From Bacteroidales bacterium UBA1173 (GTDB taxonomy: Bacteria > Bacteroidota > Bacteroidia > Bacteroidales > F082): a stretch of 14,150 nt of DNA. The translations under genes and the position numbers were made by a program. Below, one piece after another: positions 1 to 7,234 of the stretch. The DNA lies in the NCBI GenBank assembly GCA_002311655.1, contig DBYZ01000006.1:51760-65909 (forward strand), read 5' to 3'. Position 1 is the first letter of the stretch. Each line of letters opens with the position of its first letter. The notes under the pieces are model-generated. The model did not search any database and was not told the DNA's origin. It saw only the letters and a program-made list of their open reading frames with translations.

Positions 1-21
1 GTTCAAATCCCGGAGAGACTA
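1..21 (+). tRNA. tRNA gene, 3' end only (truncated by window edge)
   Basis: The first bases read as a TpsiC loop (TTCAAAT) followed by the 3' half of the T stem (CCCGG), a seven-base 3' acceptor strand (AGAGACT) and discriminator A. No complete CCA is encoded (only CA follows). A terminator hairpin follows directly, which fits the end of a transcription unit. The anticodon lies outside the window, so the amino acid cannot be named. Confidence 0.65.
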
Positions 22-36
22 CAAATTGAAAACGAA

Positions 37-85
37 GTCAGAAAACAGGAACAATGCGCAAAAGCATTCTGTAATCTGGCTTTTT
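37..85 (+). terminator. Rho-independent terminator after the tRNA
   Basis: An imperfect hairpin is formed by GTCAGA/TCTGGC (one G-U), ACAG/CTGT and AATGC/GCATT. It has a small internal loop and a bulge, with GCAAAA as the apical loop, and is followed by TTTTT. It ends 18 bp before the next start codon and so separates the tRNA from the outer-membrane protein gene. Confidence 0.55.
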
Positions 86-103
86 CAGTTTTAACATAAC
101 GAT

Positions 104-766
104 ATGAAGAGAACTCTCTCCAATAAAAATCAAAGGTTAACATCCAAAAGCATCATAGCTTTGTTGGCTGTTATCTTTTTTTTATTCTCAAACGGGAGTA
201 CTCTCAAAGCCCAACATAATGATTATCAATTCGGTGTGCGCGGCGGATTGGGCATGGCGACACTCAGCGGATTCCAAAATAACGGACTTAGAATAGGTGG
301 CGTTGCCGGAGTTTTCGGCAAATACTTCATAAACGACCACACCAGCATCATTGCCGACTTCAACTACTCCATGGGCGGCCAGCAGTCGGAGAAATGGGTA
401 ACCGAACAACGCGGCGAACATCTCAAGGTGTACAGCAAATACAGCCTGCATTACCTGAATATCCCGATTCTCTATCAATACTATTTCACCGACATTCTAG
501 GACTTGAAGCTGGTGCGGATTTCAGATTTTGCGCAAACGCGAACCTCAAGACCAAAATCGGCAACGAACAATGGAACAAACAGACATTAAAATATAACAC
601 TTTCGATTTAGGCTTTATCTTGGGCGTTTATACCGACAACCTCATCCCTGACGATAACTTTTTTGTCAGCTTGAGAGCTTATTTCGGATTCCTCGACGTC
701 GTGAAGGAAGTCGGCAACAACAAAAACATAAGCGTGCAAATCAGTGTAGGCTACACCATAAAATAA
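104..766 (+). CDS. PorT-family-like outer-membrane beta-barrel protein
   Basis: The 220-residue product begins with a long signal peptide: basic n-region (KR...K...K), hydrophobic IIALLAVIFFLF, and probable cleavage after about residue 37 (LKAQ). The mature part alternates polar and hydrophobic residues with many Gly and aromatics (FGVRGGLGMATLSGF, GGVAGVFGKYF, HYLNIPILYQYYF). This is typical of the small eight-strand Bacteroidota barrels annotated as PorT family or outer membrane beta-barrel protein. Its role is unknown; such proteins are porin-like or structural in the outer membrane. The start is fixed because no other in-frame Met occurs before the hydrophobic segment. No convincing TAnnTTTG box lies between the tRNA terminator and the start. 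lplA begins 1 bp after the stop, so the two are probably co-transcribed even though their functions are not obviously linked. Confidence 0.8.
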   Translation: MKRTLSNKNQRLTSKSIIALLAVIFFLFSNGSTLKAQHNDYQFGVRGGLGMATLSGFQNNGLRIGGVAGVFGKYFINDHTSIIADFNYSMGGQQSEKWVTEQRGEHLKVYSKYSLHYLNIPILYQYYFTDILGLEAGADFRFCANANLKTKIGNEQWNKQTLKYNTFDLGFILGVYTDNLIPDDNFFVSLRAYFGFLDVVKEVGNNKNISVQISVGYTIK

Positions 767-767
767 A

Positions 768-1724
768 ATGGAACCACATATTCAGTTAATTATTGGTAAT
801 CAATACAATCCGCATCTGAACCTTGCGGTGGAAAGCTCACTTTTAGACGAAGGCGACCCAGACATTGTCACCATGTTTTTATGGAAAAACCAACAGACCG
901 TGGTTTACGGCTACAACCAAAATCCGTTCACGGAATGCAACGTGGAGCTTCTTTTATCTGAAGGAGGCTTTGCGGCACGTAGGAGAACAGGAGGAGGCGC
1001 AGTCTACCATGACTTGGGAAACCTCAACTTCTCATTCGTGGCAGACAAAAAACATTACGACGTCGCCAAACAAATGAACGTCATCAAGACTGCCTTGAGA
1101 TATTTCGGTCTGGAAGCCGTTGTCTCGGGTCGAAATGACATACTTTTCGACGGACGCAAATTCTCCGGAAATGCTTTTGGATTCTATAAAGAGAGAAGAC
1201 TGCACCACGGCACTATCCTAATCAAGACTGACGGTGAGAAACTGGCAAAATACCTGAAGGTCAACCCTGCGAAGCTGCAGAAACACGGTGTGAAATCTGT
1301 TGCAAGCCGAATCATCAACCTCTCGGAAGTGGCCGACATCACTTCAGATTCAATTATACCTTATCTTTCAAAGGCTTTCGAAGAAGTGTACGAAGTAAAA
1401 GCAAATGTTATCGACTTCAACGACCTACTTACAGATAAAGTGTTGAAAACCAAAGACTTGTTCGCTTCCGACGATTATCTCTTCGGCAAATGGCGCAACT
1501 TCCAGGCGAAGAAAAGCGCACAGTTTTCATGGGGTTTGGTCGAACTCGACATTCAGGTCAACGAGGCGAAAGGTATCATCGAGAAAGTTTCGATAGCATC
1601 CGACGGACTGGAGCCAGAGCTTATTGACGAAACCGAGCGCATTTTAACCAGCGCAAGCATCAAAAACGCCCCCGACTGCGGTCAAAACGAGGTGGCAAAA
1701 GACATTATCAGCCTCATTTATTAA
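768..1724 (+). CDS. lplA: Lipoate--protein ligase A
   Basis: The 318-residue cytoplasmic enzyme activates lipoate with ATP to lipoyl-AMP and transfers it to the lysine of lipoyl domains (2-oxoacid dehydrogenase E2 subunits, glycine cleavage H protein). The sequence shows the family hallmarks: RRTGGGAVYHDLGN at residues 72-85 (the lipoyl-AMP binding loop), SGRNDI near 120, and GRKFSGNA around 129-136, whose Lys131 aligns with the catalytic lysine of LplA. HHGTIL follows near 152. A C-terminal accessory domain (about residues 230-318, beginning near FGKWRNF) makes this the two-domain, self-sufficient LplA type and not a stand-alone catalytic subunit. The length is close to E. coli LplA. Its ATG lies 1 bp after the preceding stop, so translation is probably coupled. 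Confidence 0.9.
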   Translation: MEPHIQLIIGNQYNPHLNLAVESSLLDEGDPDIVTMFLWKNQQTVVYGYNQNPFTECNVELLLSEGGFAARRRTGGGAVYHDLGNLNFSFVADKKHYDVAKQMNVIKTALRYFGLEAVVSGRNDILFDGRKFSGNAFGFYKERRLHHGTILIKTDGEKLAKYLKVNPAKLQKHGVKSVASRIINLSEVADITSDSIIPYLSKAFEEVYEVKANVIDFNDLLTDKVLKTKDLFASDDYLFGKWRNFQAKKSAQFSWGLVELDIQVNEAKGIIEKVSIASDGLEPELIDETERILTSASIKNAPDCGQNEVAKDIISLIY

Positions 1725-1733
1725 AAATTTTTG

Positions 1734-1741
1734 TAATTTTG
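1734..1741 (+). promoter_or_regulatory. Bacteroidota -7 box (TAATTTTG) for miaB
   Basis: TAATTTTG matches the -7 consensus TAnnTTTG and is followed by CAG. A clear -33 TTTG at 19-21 bp is not visible, because the upstream bases are the end of lplA. The predicted start of transcription is about 10-15 bp before the miaB ATG, giving a very short leader without a Shine-Dalgarno sequence. Confidence 0.6.
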
Positions 1742-1759
1742 CAGCCTAAAATTTGAGAG

Positions 1760-3076
1760 ATGAAGTATTTTTTATTGCCATTAGGCTGTCAGATGAACCG
1801 AAGCGACACTGAGCGCGTGCGCACTGTGCTGCACGGCATGGGTTTTACGGAGACTGACAAGGAAGAAGAAGCCTCAATCTTGGGCGTGATAGCATGCTCT
1901 GTGCGCCAAAAAGGCATCGACAAGGTTTATTCACGTATCCTGAAATGGAACGAGATGAAGCAAAATCACAACTGCATCACCTTCGTTTCGGGCTGCATCC
2001 TCCCTGCCGACCGTGAGCGTTTCGTGAAGCTGTTCGACCTGGTCTTCACAATGAACGAACTGCCAGATCTGCCTGACATGATTCAGCAATACGGCGCTTT
2101 CCATACACCTATTAATAGAAATGTGAATCCGTCGGCAAACATGGACCGCTTCTGGGTCATCGACCCCGACCATCTCTCTGATTTTGAGGCGTTTATCCCG
2201 ATTCAGAACGGCTGCAACAAATTCTGTACCTACTGCGCCGTACCTTACACCCGCGGACGCGAAGTGTCAAGAAAATCTGAAGACATCATCAATGAGCTGA
2301 AAGAACTCGTTGATAAAGGATACAAATCTATCACGCTGCTTGGACAAAACGTCAATTCATACGGCTTGGACAAGAAAGGCGAAGAAATCAATTTCGCCGA
2401 ATTGTTAAGAAGAATTGGCGCTTACGGCGATAACAGCGGCAAGGAGTTCTGGGTTTACTTCACCTCACCGCATCCGCGCGACATGAGCGACGAAGTGATT
2501 GAAGTCATCTCACAATATAAATGCCTCGGCAAGCAGATTCACCTACCAATACAGTCTGGCGACGACAACATGCTCCAGCGCATGAACCGCAAGCACACTT
2601 TGGACGATTATCGTCATATCATCCACACAATCAGACGTTTGCTTCCTGAAGCCACGATTTTTACGGATATCATCGTGGGGTTCACTGGTGAGACAGAGGA
2701 AGAATTCGAGAATTCGCGCAAGGCGATGGAAGAATTCAAATACAACATGGCTTACATCGCACAATACAGCGTGCGCCCCGGCGCAGTCGCGTCATCATGG
2801 GCCGACGACGTGCCGAAAGCCAAGAAACGCGAACGTTATCACATCCTCACCGACGAGCTGATGAAACACTCACTCGTTTATAATCAAGGACTTATAGGTA
2901 AGACACAGAAGGTCCTGGTGACTGGCTACGACCGCAAAAACGGTTATCTCACCGGTCATACCGAAGGAAAAATCGTCATAAGATTCCAATCAAGAGAAAA
3001 GAGCCTGATTGGTCAAATCGTGACAGTGAAAGTTACAAGCGCAACAGCACTTTCAATAGAAGGAGAACTAATCTAA
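1760..3076 (+). CDS. miaB: tRNA-2-methylthio-N6-dimethylallyladenosine synthase (MiaB)
   Basis: This is a 438-residue radical-SAM methylthiotransferase. It adds a methylthio group to C2 of i6A37 in tRNAs reading UNN codons, using two Fe-S clusters. The N-terminal domain carries the auxiliary-cluster cysteines C10 (GCQMN), C46 (ACSVRQ) and C79 (VSGC). The radical-SAM motif CxxxCxxC is C152/C156/C159 (NGCNKFCTYC), followed by PYTRGREVSR, a signature typical of MiaB. The last 60 or so residues form a TRAM-like RNA-binding domain. The N-terminal part is somewhat divergent: the usual NTCS is IACS here, but the cysteine is kept. GCQMN and YTRGREVSR favour MiaB over RimO or MtaB. The gene has its own -7 box and is followed by mtaB after a 71-bp repeat-like gap. 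Confidence 0.8.
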   Translation: MKYFLLPLGCQMNRSDTERVRTVLHGMGFTETDKEEEASILGVIACSVRQKGIDKVYSRILKWNEMKQNHNCITFVSGCILPADRERFVKLFDLVFTMNELPDLPDMIQQYGAFHTPINRNVNPSANMDRFWVIDPDHLSDFEAFIPIQNGCNKFCTYCAVPYTRGREVSRKSEDIINELKELVDKGYKSITLLGQNVNSYGLDKKGEEINFAELLRRIGAYGDNSGKEFWVYFTSPHPRDMSDEVIEVISQYKCLGKQIHLPIQSGDDNMLQRMNRKHTLDDYRHIIHTIRRLLPEATIFTDIIVGFTGETEEEFENSRKAMEEFKYNMAYIAQYSVRPGAVASSWADDVPKAKKRERYHILTDELMKHSLVYNQGLIGKTQKVLVTGYDRKNGYLTGHTEGKIVIRFQSREKSLIGQIVTVKVTSATALSIEGELI

Positions 3077-3133
3077 AGTTTGAAGTTTAAAGTGTGGAGT
3101 TTGAAGTTAACTTCACACTTCAAACTTCAAATT
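3077..3133. repeat. Long imperfect hairpin made of TTTGAAGTT-type repeats
   Basis: A left arm at 3077-3096 (AGTTTGAAGTTTAAAGTGTG) pairs with a right arm at 3114-3133, giving 20 positions with two mismatches. The 17-base loop itself contains the palindrome GAAGTTAACTTC. The motif GTTTGAAG occurs twice directly and again in inverted form (CTTCAAAC). No T-run follows, so it is not a classic terminator. It fills almost the whole gap between miaB and mtaB and may be a dispersed intergenic repeat, an mRNA-stability element or a weak attenuator. Confidence 0.7.
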
Positions 3134-3147
3134 TCAAACTAAAAATA

Positions 3148-4473
3148 ATGAGGATTGCTTTTAAAACATTAGGTTGTCGCGTAAACCTCTACGAGACTGA
3201 CGCTTTGGCGTCGCAGTTCAAAGAGGCGGGTTACGACGTGGTGGAAAGCGACGAAAACGCTGACATCTACGTCGTCAACACCTGCACTGTGACCAACCAG
3301 AGCGACCAGAAATGTCGACAGGCAATCAACCAGATCAGACGATCCCACCCTACCGCCATCATCGCCGCGATGGGATGCATGGTAAACCACAGAAAGCAAG
3401 AAATGCTCGACAGCGGCGTCATCGACTACGCCATCGACAACGAGCGTAAATACGCTCTTTTCAGCATCATCGACAGCCGCATGAAAGGCGAAACCGTTGA
3501 TCCTGAAGGCTTCGACAAAGATTTGTTCAGCTACCGGCCAGCATACAGCACCTTCCACACCAGAAGTCTGATAAAGATTCACGACGGATGCAACAATTTC
3601 TGCTCGTACTGCATAATTCCAAACGTGCGAGGCAGAGCCACAAGCCGTCCAGCAGATGAGATCTACGAAAACATCCGCAACGTGGTGGCTCACGGCTTCA
3701 AGGAAGTCGTCCTGACAGGTGTCAACATGGGACGATACAAGTATCAAGACGTTGATTTCGAGCATCTTATAGAAAATATTTTAAAAATCGAAGGCGATTA
3801 TAGAGTCCGCATCTCGTCGATTGAGCCAGATAATTTCAGCGACAGGTTTTTGAGTTTGTTCGAAAACCCGAAGCTCGCTCCGCACATGCACATCTGCCTT
3901 CAGAGCGGTGCCGAAAACACGCTCAAAGAGATGCATCGGCATTACACAGCGGCACAATTCAAAGAGATGTGCGACAGAATCAAATCGGCAATTCCTGATT
4001 TCAACATTACGACTGATGTTATCGTCGGTTTCCCAGGAGAATCAGAATCCGATTTCGCTGAGAGCGCAGAACTCTGCAAATCCATCGGTTTCAGCCACAT
4101 CCACACTTTCAAATACTCTGTCAGGACTGGCACGAAGGCGGCAACGATGCCTAATCAAGTTCCAGAATCGGTGAAGACCGAGCGCAGCGCCGTCATCCGA
4201 CAGATTTCGGCTGAAAACAAGCTAAAATATTTTAACCAAATGCTCGGAAAGCCGCAAAAAATGCTCATCGAGCGTGTGATGGCTGACGGAACGGCAAGAG
4301 GCTATGGCGAGAACTACATTCCACTTCGCCTGAAAGCCAATAACTTAGAAAAAAACACCTTCGTCAATGTGGTTCTGAGCGACATTATTAATAAAGGTGA
4401 TAACTCTGAGATGGTTGCGGCCCTCTGTCATTTCGAGCGCAACGTAGTGGAGTCGAGAAATCTCAAACATTGA
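3148..4473 (+). CDS. mtaB: tRNA (N6-threonylcarbamoyladenosine(37)-C2)-methylthiotransferase MtaB
   Basis: This 441-residue radical-SAM methylthiotransferase converts t6A37 to ms2t6A37 in tRNAs reading ANN codons. It starts MRIAFKTLGCRVN. The auxiliary-cluster cysteines are C10, C46 (VVNTCTVT) and C77 (MGC). The radical-SAM cysteines are C148, C152 and C155 (DGCNNFCSYC), followed by IIPNVRGRATSR, which is characteristic of MtaB/YqeV. A TRAM-like region follows at the C-terminus. An upstream in-frame GTG at 3094 would begin inside the hairpin repeat and add 18 residues foreign to the family, so ATG 3148 is chosen. The last 17 or so residues (ALCHFERNVVESRNLKH) are encoded by a dispersed repeat and are probably not ancestral. 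Confidence 0.88.
   Translation: MRIAFKTLGCRVNLYETDALASQFKEAGYDVVESDENADIYVVNTCTVTNQSDQKCRQAINQIRRSHPTAIIAAMGCMVNHRKQEMLDSGVIDYAIDNERKYALFSIIDSRMKGETVDPEGFDKDLFSYRPAYSTFHTRSLIKIHDGCNNFCSYCIIPNVRGRATSRPADEIYENIRNVVAHGFKEVVLTGVNMGRYKYQDVDFEHLIENILKIEGDYRVRISSIEPDNFSDRFLSLFENPKLAPHMHICLQSGAENTLKEMHRHYTAAQFKEMCDRIKSAIPDFNITTDVIVGFPGESESDFAESAELCKSIGFSHIHTFKYSVRTGTKAATMPNQVPESVKTERSAVIRQISAENKLKYFNQMLGKPQKMLIERVMADGTARGYGENYIPLRLKANNLEKNTFVNVVLSDIINKGDNSEMVAALCHFERNVVESRNLKH
4425..4463. repeat. Dispersed Bacteroidota repeat (TGTCATTTCGAGCG...GAGAAATCT type)
   Basis: CTGTCATTTCGAGCGCAACG...GTCGAGAAATCT has imperfect inverted ends (ATTTCGAG / CGAGAAAT). It matches from memory a short intergenic repeat common in Bacteroidota genomes, which in one frame encodes CHFERNVVESRNL. 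Here it overlaps the end of mtaB and supplies the last codons before the TGA. The identification as a dispersed repeat is recollection; only one copy lies in this window. Confidence 0.6.
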
Positions 4474-4520
4474 ATGCTCCGAATCTATTGTTAATGACAA
4501 TCAAAAAATATTTTAAAATT

Positions 4521-4554
4521 TTTGTTAATTGTATTAATTTTTGTTGTAATTTTG
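4521..4554 (+). promoter_or_regulatory. Bacteroidota promoter for rpsT
   Basis: A -7 box TAATTTTG at 4547-4554 is followed by CAG, with a TTTG at 4521-4524 as -33 candidate (22-bp spacing, slightly long). The surrounding DNA is very AT-rich. The predicted leader is about 40 bases, A-rich up to the ATG, with no Shine-Dalgarno sequence. Confidence 0.7.
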
Positions 4555-4603
4555 CAGTCCGAAAAATCGACAAAGAAAAAAGAAATAAAATTATAATAAT
4601 AAA

Positions 4604-4858
4604 ATGGCAAATCACAAGTCATCATTAAAGAGAATCCGTCAGACAGAAAACAGACGTTTACACAACCGCTTCTATGCTAGAGCGATGCGTTCAGCCGTTA
4701 GAAGCTTCAGAGCTTTAACAGACAAGAGCGAAGCTGAATCAAAGCTTTCAGAAATGTACAAAACTATTGACCGTGTGGCAAAACGTGGTATCATCCACCG
4801 CAACAAAGCCGCTAACTTGAAGTCAAAACTTGCACACTTCACAGCTAAATTAGCATAA
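4604..4858 (+). CDS. rpsT: 30S ribosomal protein S20
   Basis: This 84-residue, highly basic protein binds 16S rRNA early in assembly of the small subunit. The start MANHKSSLKRIRQTENRRLHNR is the S20 N-terminal signature (20-residue excerpt: ANHKSSLKRIRQTENRRLHN). The C-terminal part AAKRGIIHRNKAANLKSKLA in family form appears here as VAKRGIIHRNKAANLKSKLA. The length is normal for bacteria. It forms a monocistronic unit with its own promoter upstream and a strong hairpin 17 bp after the stop. Confidence 0.97.
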   Translation: MANHKSSLKRIRQTENRRLHNRFYARAMRSAVRSFRALTDKSEAESKLSEMYKTIDRVAKRGIIHRNKAANLKSKLAHFTAKLA

Positions 4859-4874
4859 TTTTATTAGACAATAT

Positions 4875-4913
4875 CGACGAAGTTCTTCCTGTACGCAGGG
4901 AGAACTTTTGTCG
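4875..4913 (+). terminator. Terminator hairpin after rpsT
   Basis: AAGTTCTTCCTG and CAGGGAGAACTT pair over 12 positions (one G-U) around the tetraloop TACG. Outer CGAC/GTCG can extend the stem past a small mismatch. The T-run after the stem is short (TTG). The hairpin is very stable and lies between rpsT and radC, so radC either has a promoter I cannot see or is read through from rpsT. Confidence 0.75.
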
Positions 4914-4928
4914 TATAAACCAAAAGAC

Positions 4929-5624
4929 ATGAGACCAAGCACTAACCAGTCGATAAAAAACTGGGCGACAGAAGACCGCCCGCGTGAGAAAATGCTCGCC
5001 AAAGGACGCGAGGCACTTTCCGACGCAGAACTAATAGCCATACTGATAGGCTCCGGCAACAGCAACGAGTCGGCAGTGGGCTTGTCGAGACGCATTTTAA
5101 AAGATGTCAACGACAACCTGATCCAGCTATCACAGTTGAGTATCAACGATTTGACTAATTACAACGGCATTGGCGAGGCTAAAGCAGTAAGCATAGTCGC
5201 CGCACTGGAACTCGGACGACGCAGACGTTTCGCGGAAACGGCACAACAGCAGCATATCCAAAACAGCAAAGACGCTTTCGAGTATTTTTACATGCGGATG
5301 TCAGACATTTCGCACGAACAGTTTTGGGTAATGCTCCTCAATCCCGCCAACAGAGTGATAAAACTGGTAAAAGTCAGCGACGGCGGCATCAACGGCACCT
5401 CCGCCGACCCGAAACGCATCTTCAAATTAGCCCTGGAAAACAACGCCACCGCCATGATGCTGTGCCATAACCACCCGTCAGGAAGCGTAACACCAAGCAA
5501 CTCCGACATAGCCCTCACCAAAAACATTGTAAACGGCGGAAAGATTCTCGAAATAAAAATCTTGGACCATCTTGTCATTGGTATCAATAATTATTTTAGT
5601 TTTGCAGATTCAGGATTGATATGA
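4929..5624 (+). CDS. radC: RadC family JAB-domain protein
   Basis: The 231-residue protein has the standard two-part RadC (UPF0758) layout. A helix-hairpin-helix region (LTNYNGIGEAKAVSIVAALELGRRR in family position, residues 75-99) is followed by a JAB/MPN metalloprotease-like domain. The JAMM metal motif is complete: E130, H180-x-H182 (HNHPSG) and D193 at the expected ten-residue spacing. Despite its name, a role in recombinational repair is not established; the biochemical function is unknown. An in-frame TTG at 4908 lies inside the rpsT terminator hairpin, so ATG 4929 is the better start. The stop overlaps the wecB start (ATGA), so the two are translationally coupled. Confidence 0.9.
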   Translation: MRPSTNQSIKNWATEDRPREKMLAKGREALSDAELIAILIGSGNSNESAVGLSRRILKDVNDNLIQLSQLSINDLTNYNGIGEAKAVSIVAALELGRRRRFAETAQQQHIQNSKDAFEYFYMRMSDISHEQFWVMLLNPANRVIKLVKVSDGGINGTSADPKRIFKLALENNATAMMLCHNHPSGSVTPSNSDIALTKNIVNGGKILEIKILDHLVIGINNYFSFADSGLI

Positions 5625-6757
5625 AAATAGTAACGGTAATCGGGGCAAGACCCCAGATAATTAAGGCGGCGGCACTGAGTCGCGCCATCAGACAGCACTT
5701 CAGCAAGGAGGTGCAGGAAGTGATTGTGCACACCGGCCAGCACTACGACAACAACATGTCGCAGGTGTTTTTCGATGAGTTGGGCATTCCGCAACCAGAC
5801 TACAATCTGGGCGTGGGTTCCGCATCGCATGGCGTGCAGACAGCAAAGATGATCGAAGGCATTGAAGAGATTCTGTTGAAGGAAAAACCAGATTATCTTG
5901 TGCTTTACGGCGACACCAACTCCACCCTCGCAGGAGCGATAGCAGCTTCAAAAATCCATGTGCCGATAGTCCACATAGAGGCCGGACTGCGTTCGTTCAA
6001 CAAATCCATGCCTGAGGAAATCAACCGAATCTGCTGCGACCACTGCTCAACCCTGCTCTTCTCACCTACCGCCACCGGATTCAAAAACCTGATAAACGAA
6101 GGTTTTAATCCCGATAACAAGAAAAAATATACCATAGATAATCCGGGAATATATCATTGCGGCGACGTAATGTACGACAACAGCAGGTATTTTGCCGACA
6201 TTGCCGACAAAAAATCACAAATTCTTGATAAAGAAGATCTTAGAGGCGAAGATTATGTTCTTTGCACCATTCATCGTGACAACAACACCGACCAGCCGGA
6301 GAGACTGAACGCTATTTTCAAGGCATTACTGAAGATTTCAGCAAACAAAAAGGTGGTATTGCCATTGCATCCGAGAACATCTAAGTTATTGAACACCAAT
6401 CTCGAAAAAGCATTATTCGACCAGATAACAAATAACCCGAACATAAAGATCCTGCCTCCGGCATCGTTTTTGGACATGATAGTGTTGGAGCGTCACGCAC
6501 AGATGGTAGTCACCGACTCAGGTGGCGTTCAGAAAGAGGCGTTTTTCTTCCAGAAGCCTTGTCTTATTTTAAGAAGCGAGACCGAATGGAAAGAAATCGT
6601 GGAATGTGGAGCGGCCATTATCACCGATGCGAACGAAGCAAAAATCGTCGAATCTTTCAACAATTTCTCAGAAAATCCGCCTCACAACTACCCGGAAATC
6701 TTCGGTGACGGCAAGGCATCTGAGTTTATCTGCAAAGAAATGTTGGAAAATTTTTAA
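5621..6757 (+). CDS. wecB: UDP-N-acetylglucosamine 2-epimerase (non-hydrolysing)
   Basis: The 378-residue cytosolic enzyme interconverts UDP-GlcNAc and UDP-ManNAc, the precursor for ManNAc-containing surface polysaccharides. Family motifs appear in order: IGARPQIIKAA (residues 7-17), HTGQHYDNNMS (37-47), YGDTNST with D98, HIEAGLRS with E120, MPEEINR (130-136), IHR with H218/R219, and DSGGVQKEA (299-307). These include the expected catalytic acids and the substrate-contact loop. The usual HRxENTD reads HRDNNTD, an E-to-N change in an otherwise intact motif. No glycosyltransferases or other polysaccharide genes flank it; it is joined to radC by a 4-bp overlap. It ends just before the rpsF promoter without a clear terminator. 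Confidence 0.93.
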   Translation: MKIVTVIGARPQIIKAAALSRAIRQHFSKEVQEVIVHTGQHYDNNMSQVFFDELGIPQPDYNLGVGSASHGVQTAKMIEGIEEILLKEKPDYLVLYGDTNSTLAGAIAASKIHVPIVHIEAGLRSFNKSMPEEINRICCDHCSTLLFSPTATGFKNLINEGFNPDNKKKYTIDNPGIYHCGDVMYDNSRYFADIADKKSQILDKEDLRGEDYVLCTIHRDNNTDQPERLNAIFKALLKISANKKVVLPLHPRTSKLLNTNLEKALFDQITNNPNIKILPPASFLDMIVLERHAQMVVTDSGGVQKEAFFFQKPCLILRSETEWKEIVECGAAIITDANEAKIVESFNNFSENPPHNYPEIFGDGKASEFICKEMLENF

Positions 6758-6786
6758 AAAAGTGTCGGGTGTATTGAAAATTTTTG

Positions 6787-6794
6787 TATTTTTG
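6787..6794 (+). promoter_or_regulatory. Bacteroidota -7 box (TATTTTTG) for rpsF-rpsR-rplI
   Basis: TATTTTTG followed by CAG matches TAnnTTTG. No convincing -33 TTTG is present at the usual distance. The predicted leader is about 55 bases, strongly AT-rich, with only a weak ACTTAA/TTAAGT hairpin (6798-6821). Confidence 0.65.
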
Positions 6795-6856
6795 CAGACT
6801 TAAAAATAAACAACATTAAGTTAAACGTAATTATTTAATAATCAACAAATTAAATT

Positions 6857-7207
6857 ATGAATCAGTACGAAACCGTTTTCATTTTAACTCCCGTTTTGTC
6901 TGAAGAACAGATGAAGGAAGCGGTAGCAAAATTCGAGAACCTGCTCACAAAGAACGGAGCAGAGATCGTTTTCAAGGATTTCTGGGGCATGCGTAAGCTC
7001 GCCTATCCTATTCAAAAGAAATCTTCAGGTTTCTATCAGTTGATAGAATACAAAGCTGAAGGCAATGTTATCGAGACATTGGAAACAGAGTTGAAGCGTG
7101 ACGAGCGAGTCATCCGTTTCTTGACAGTGAAACTTGACAAACACGCTGTTGCTTACAACGAAAAGAAACGTCGTAAAGCAGCTGAAGCAGCAGAACAAGC
7201 CAACTAA
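6857..7207 (+). CDS. rpsF: 30S ribosomal protein S6
   Basis: The 116-residue protein begins MNQYETVFILTPVLSEEQ and contains GAEIVFKDFWGMRKLAYPIQK and an RFLTVKLDKHA-type segment, the ferredoxin-like fold signature of bS6. It binds the 16S rRNA platform as a heterodimer with S18. The tail (residues 100-116, EKKRRKAAEAAEQAN) is a charged, Ala-rich extension common in the family. First gene of a three-gene ribosomal operon; no Shine-Dalgarno precedes its ATG. Confidence 0.96.
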   Translation: MNQYETVFILTPVLSEEQMKEAVAKFENLLTKNGAEIVFKDFWGMRKLAYPIQKKSSGFYQLIEYKAEGNVIETLETELKRDERVIRFLTVKLDKHAVAYNEKKRRKAAEAAEQAN

Positions 7208-7234
7208 TTGTTTAACATTTAAATTTTGAATGAT

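Noticed and set aside
3094..3147. Upstream GTG start for mtaB
   Set aside because: It translates the hairpin repeat; family alignment begins at MRIAFKTLGC (3148).
3169..3765. 198-codon open frame on the minus strand
   Set aside because: It lies wholly opposite mtaB, whose motifs are certain; the translated product is Val-rich with no recognisable domain, and there is no promoter or start context.
6795..6856. S6:S18-binding leader RNA (autoregulatory motif) upstream of rpsF
   Set aside because: The leader is nearly pure A/T with one weak hairpin; no bulged CCG-containing stem typical of that motif is visible.
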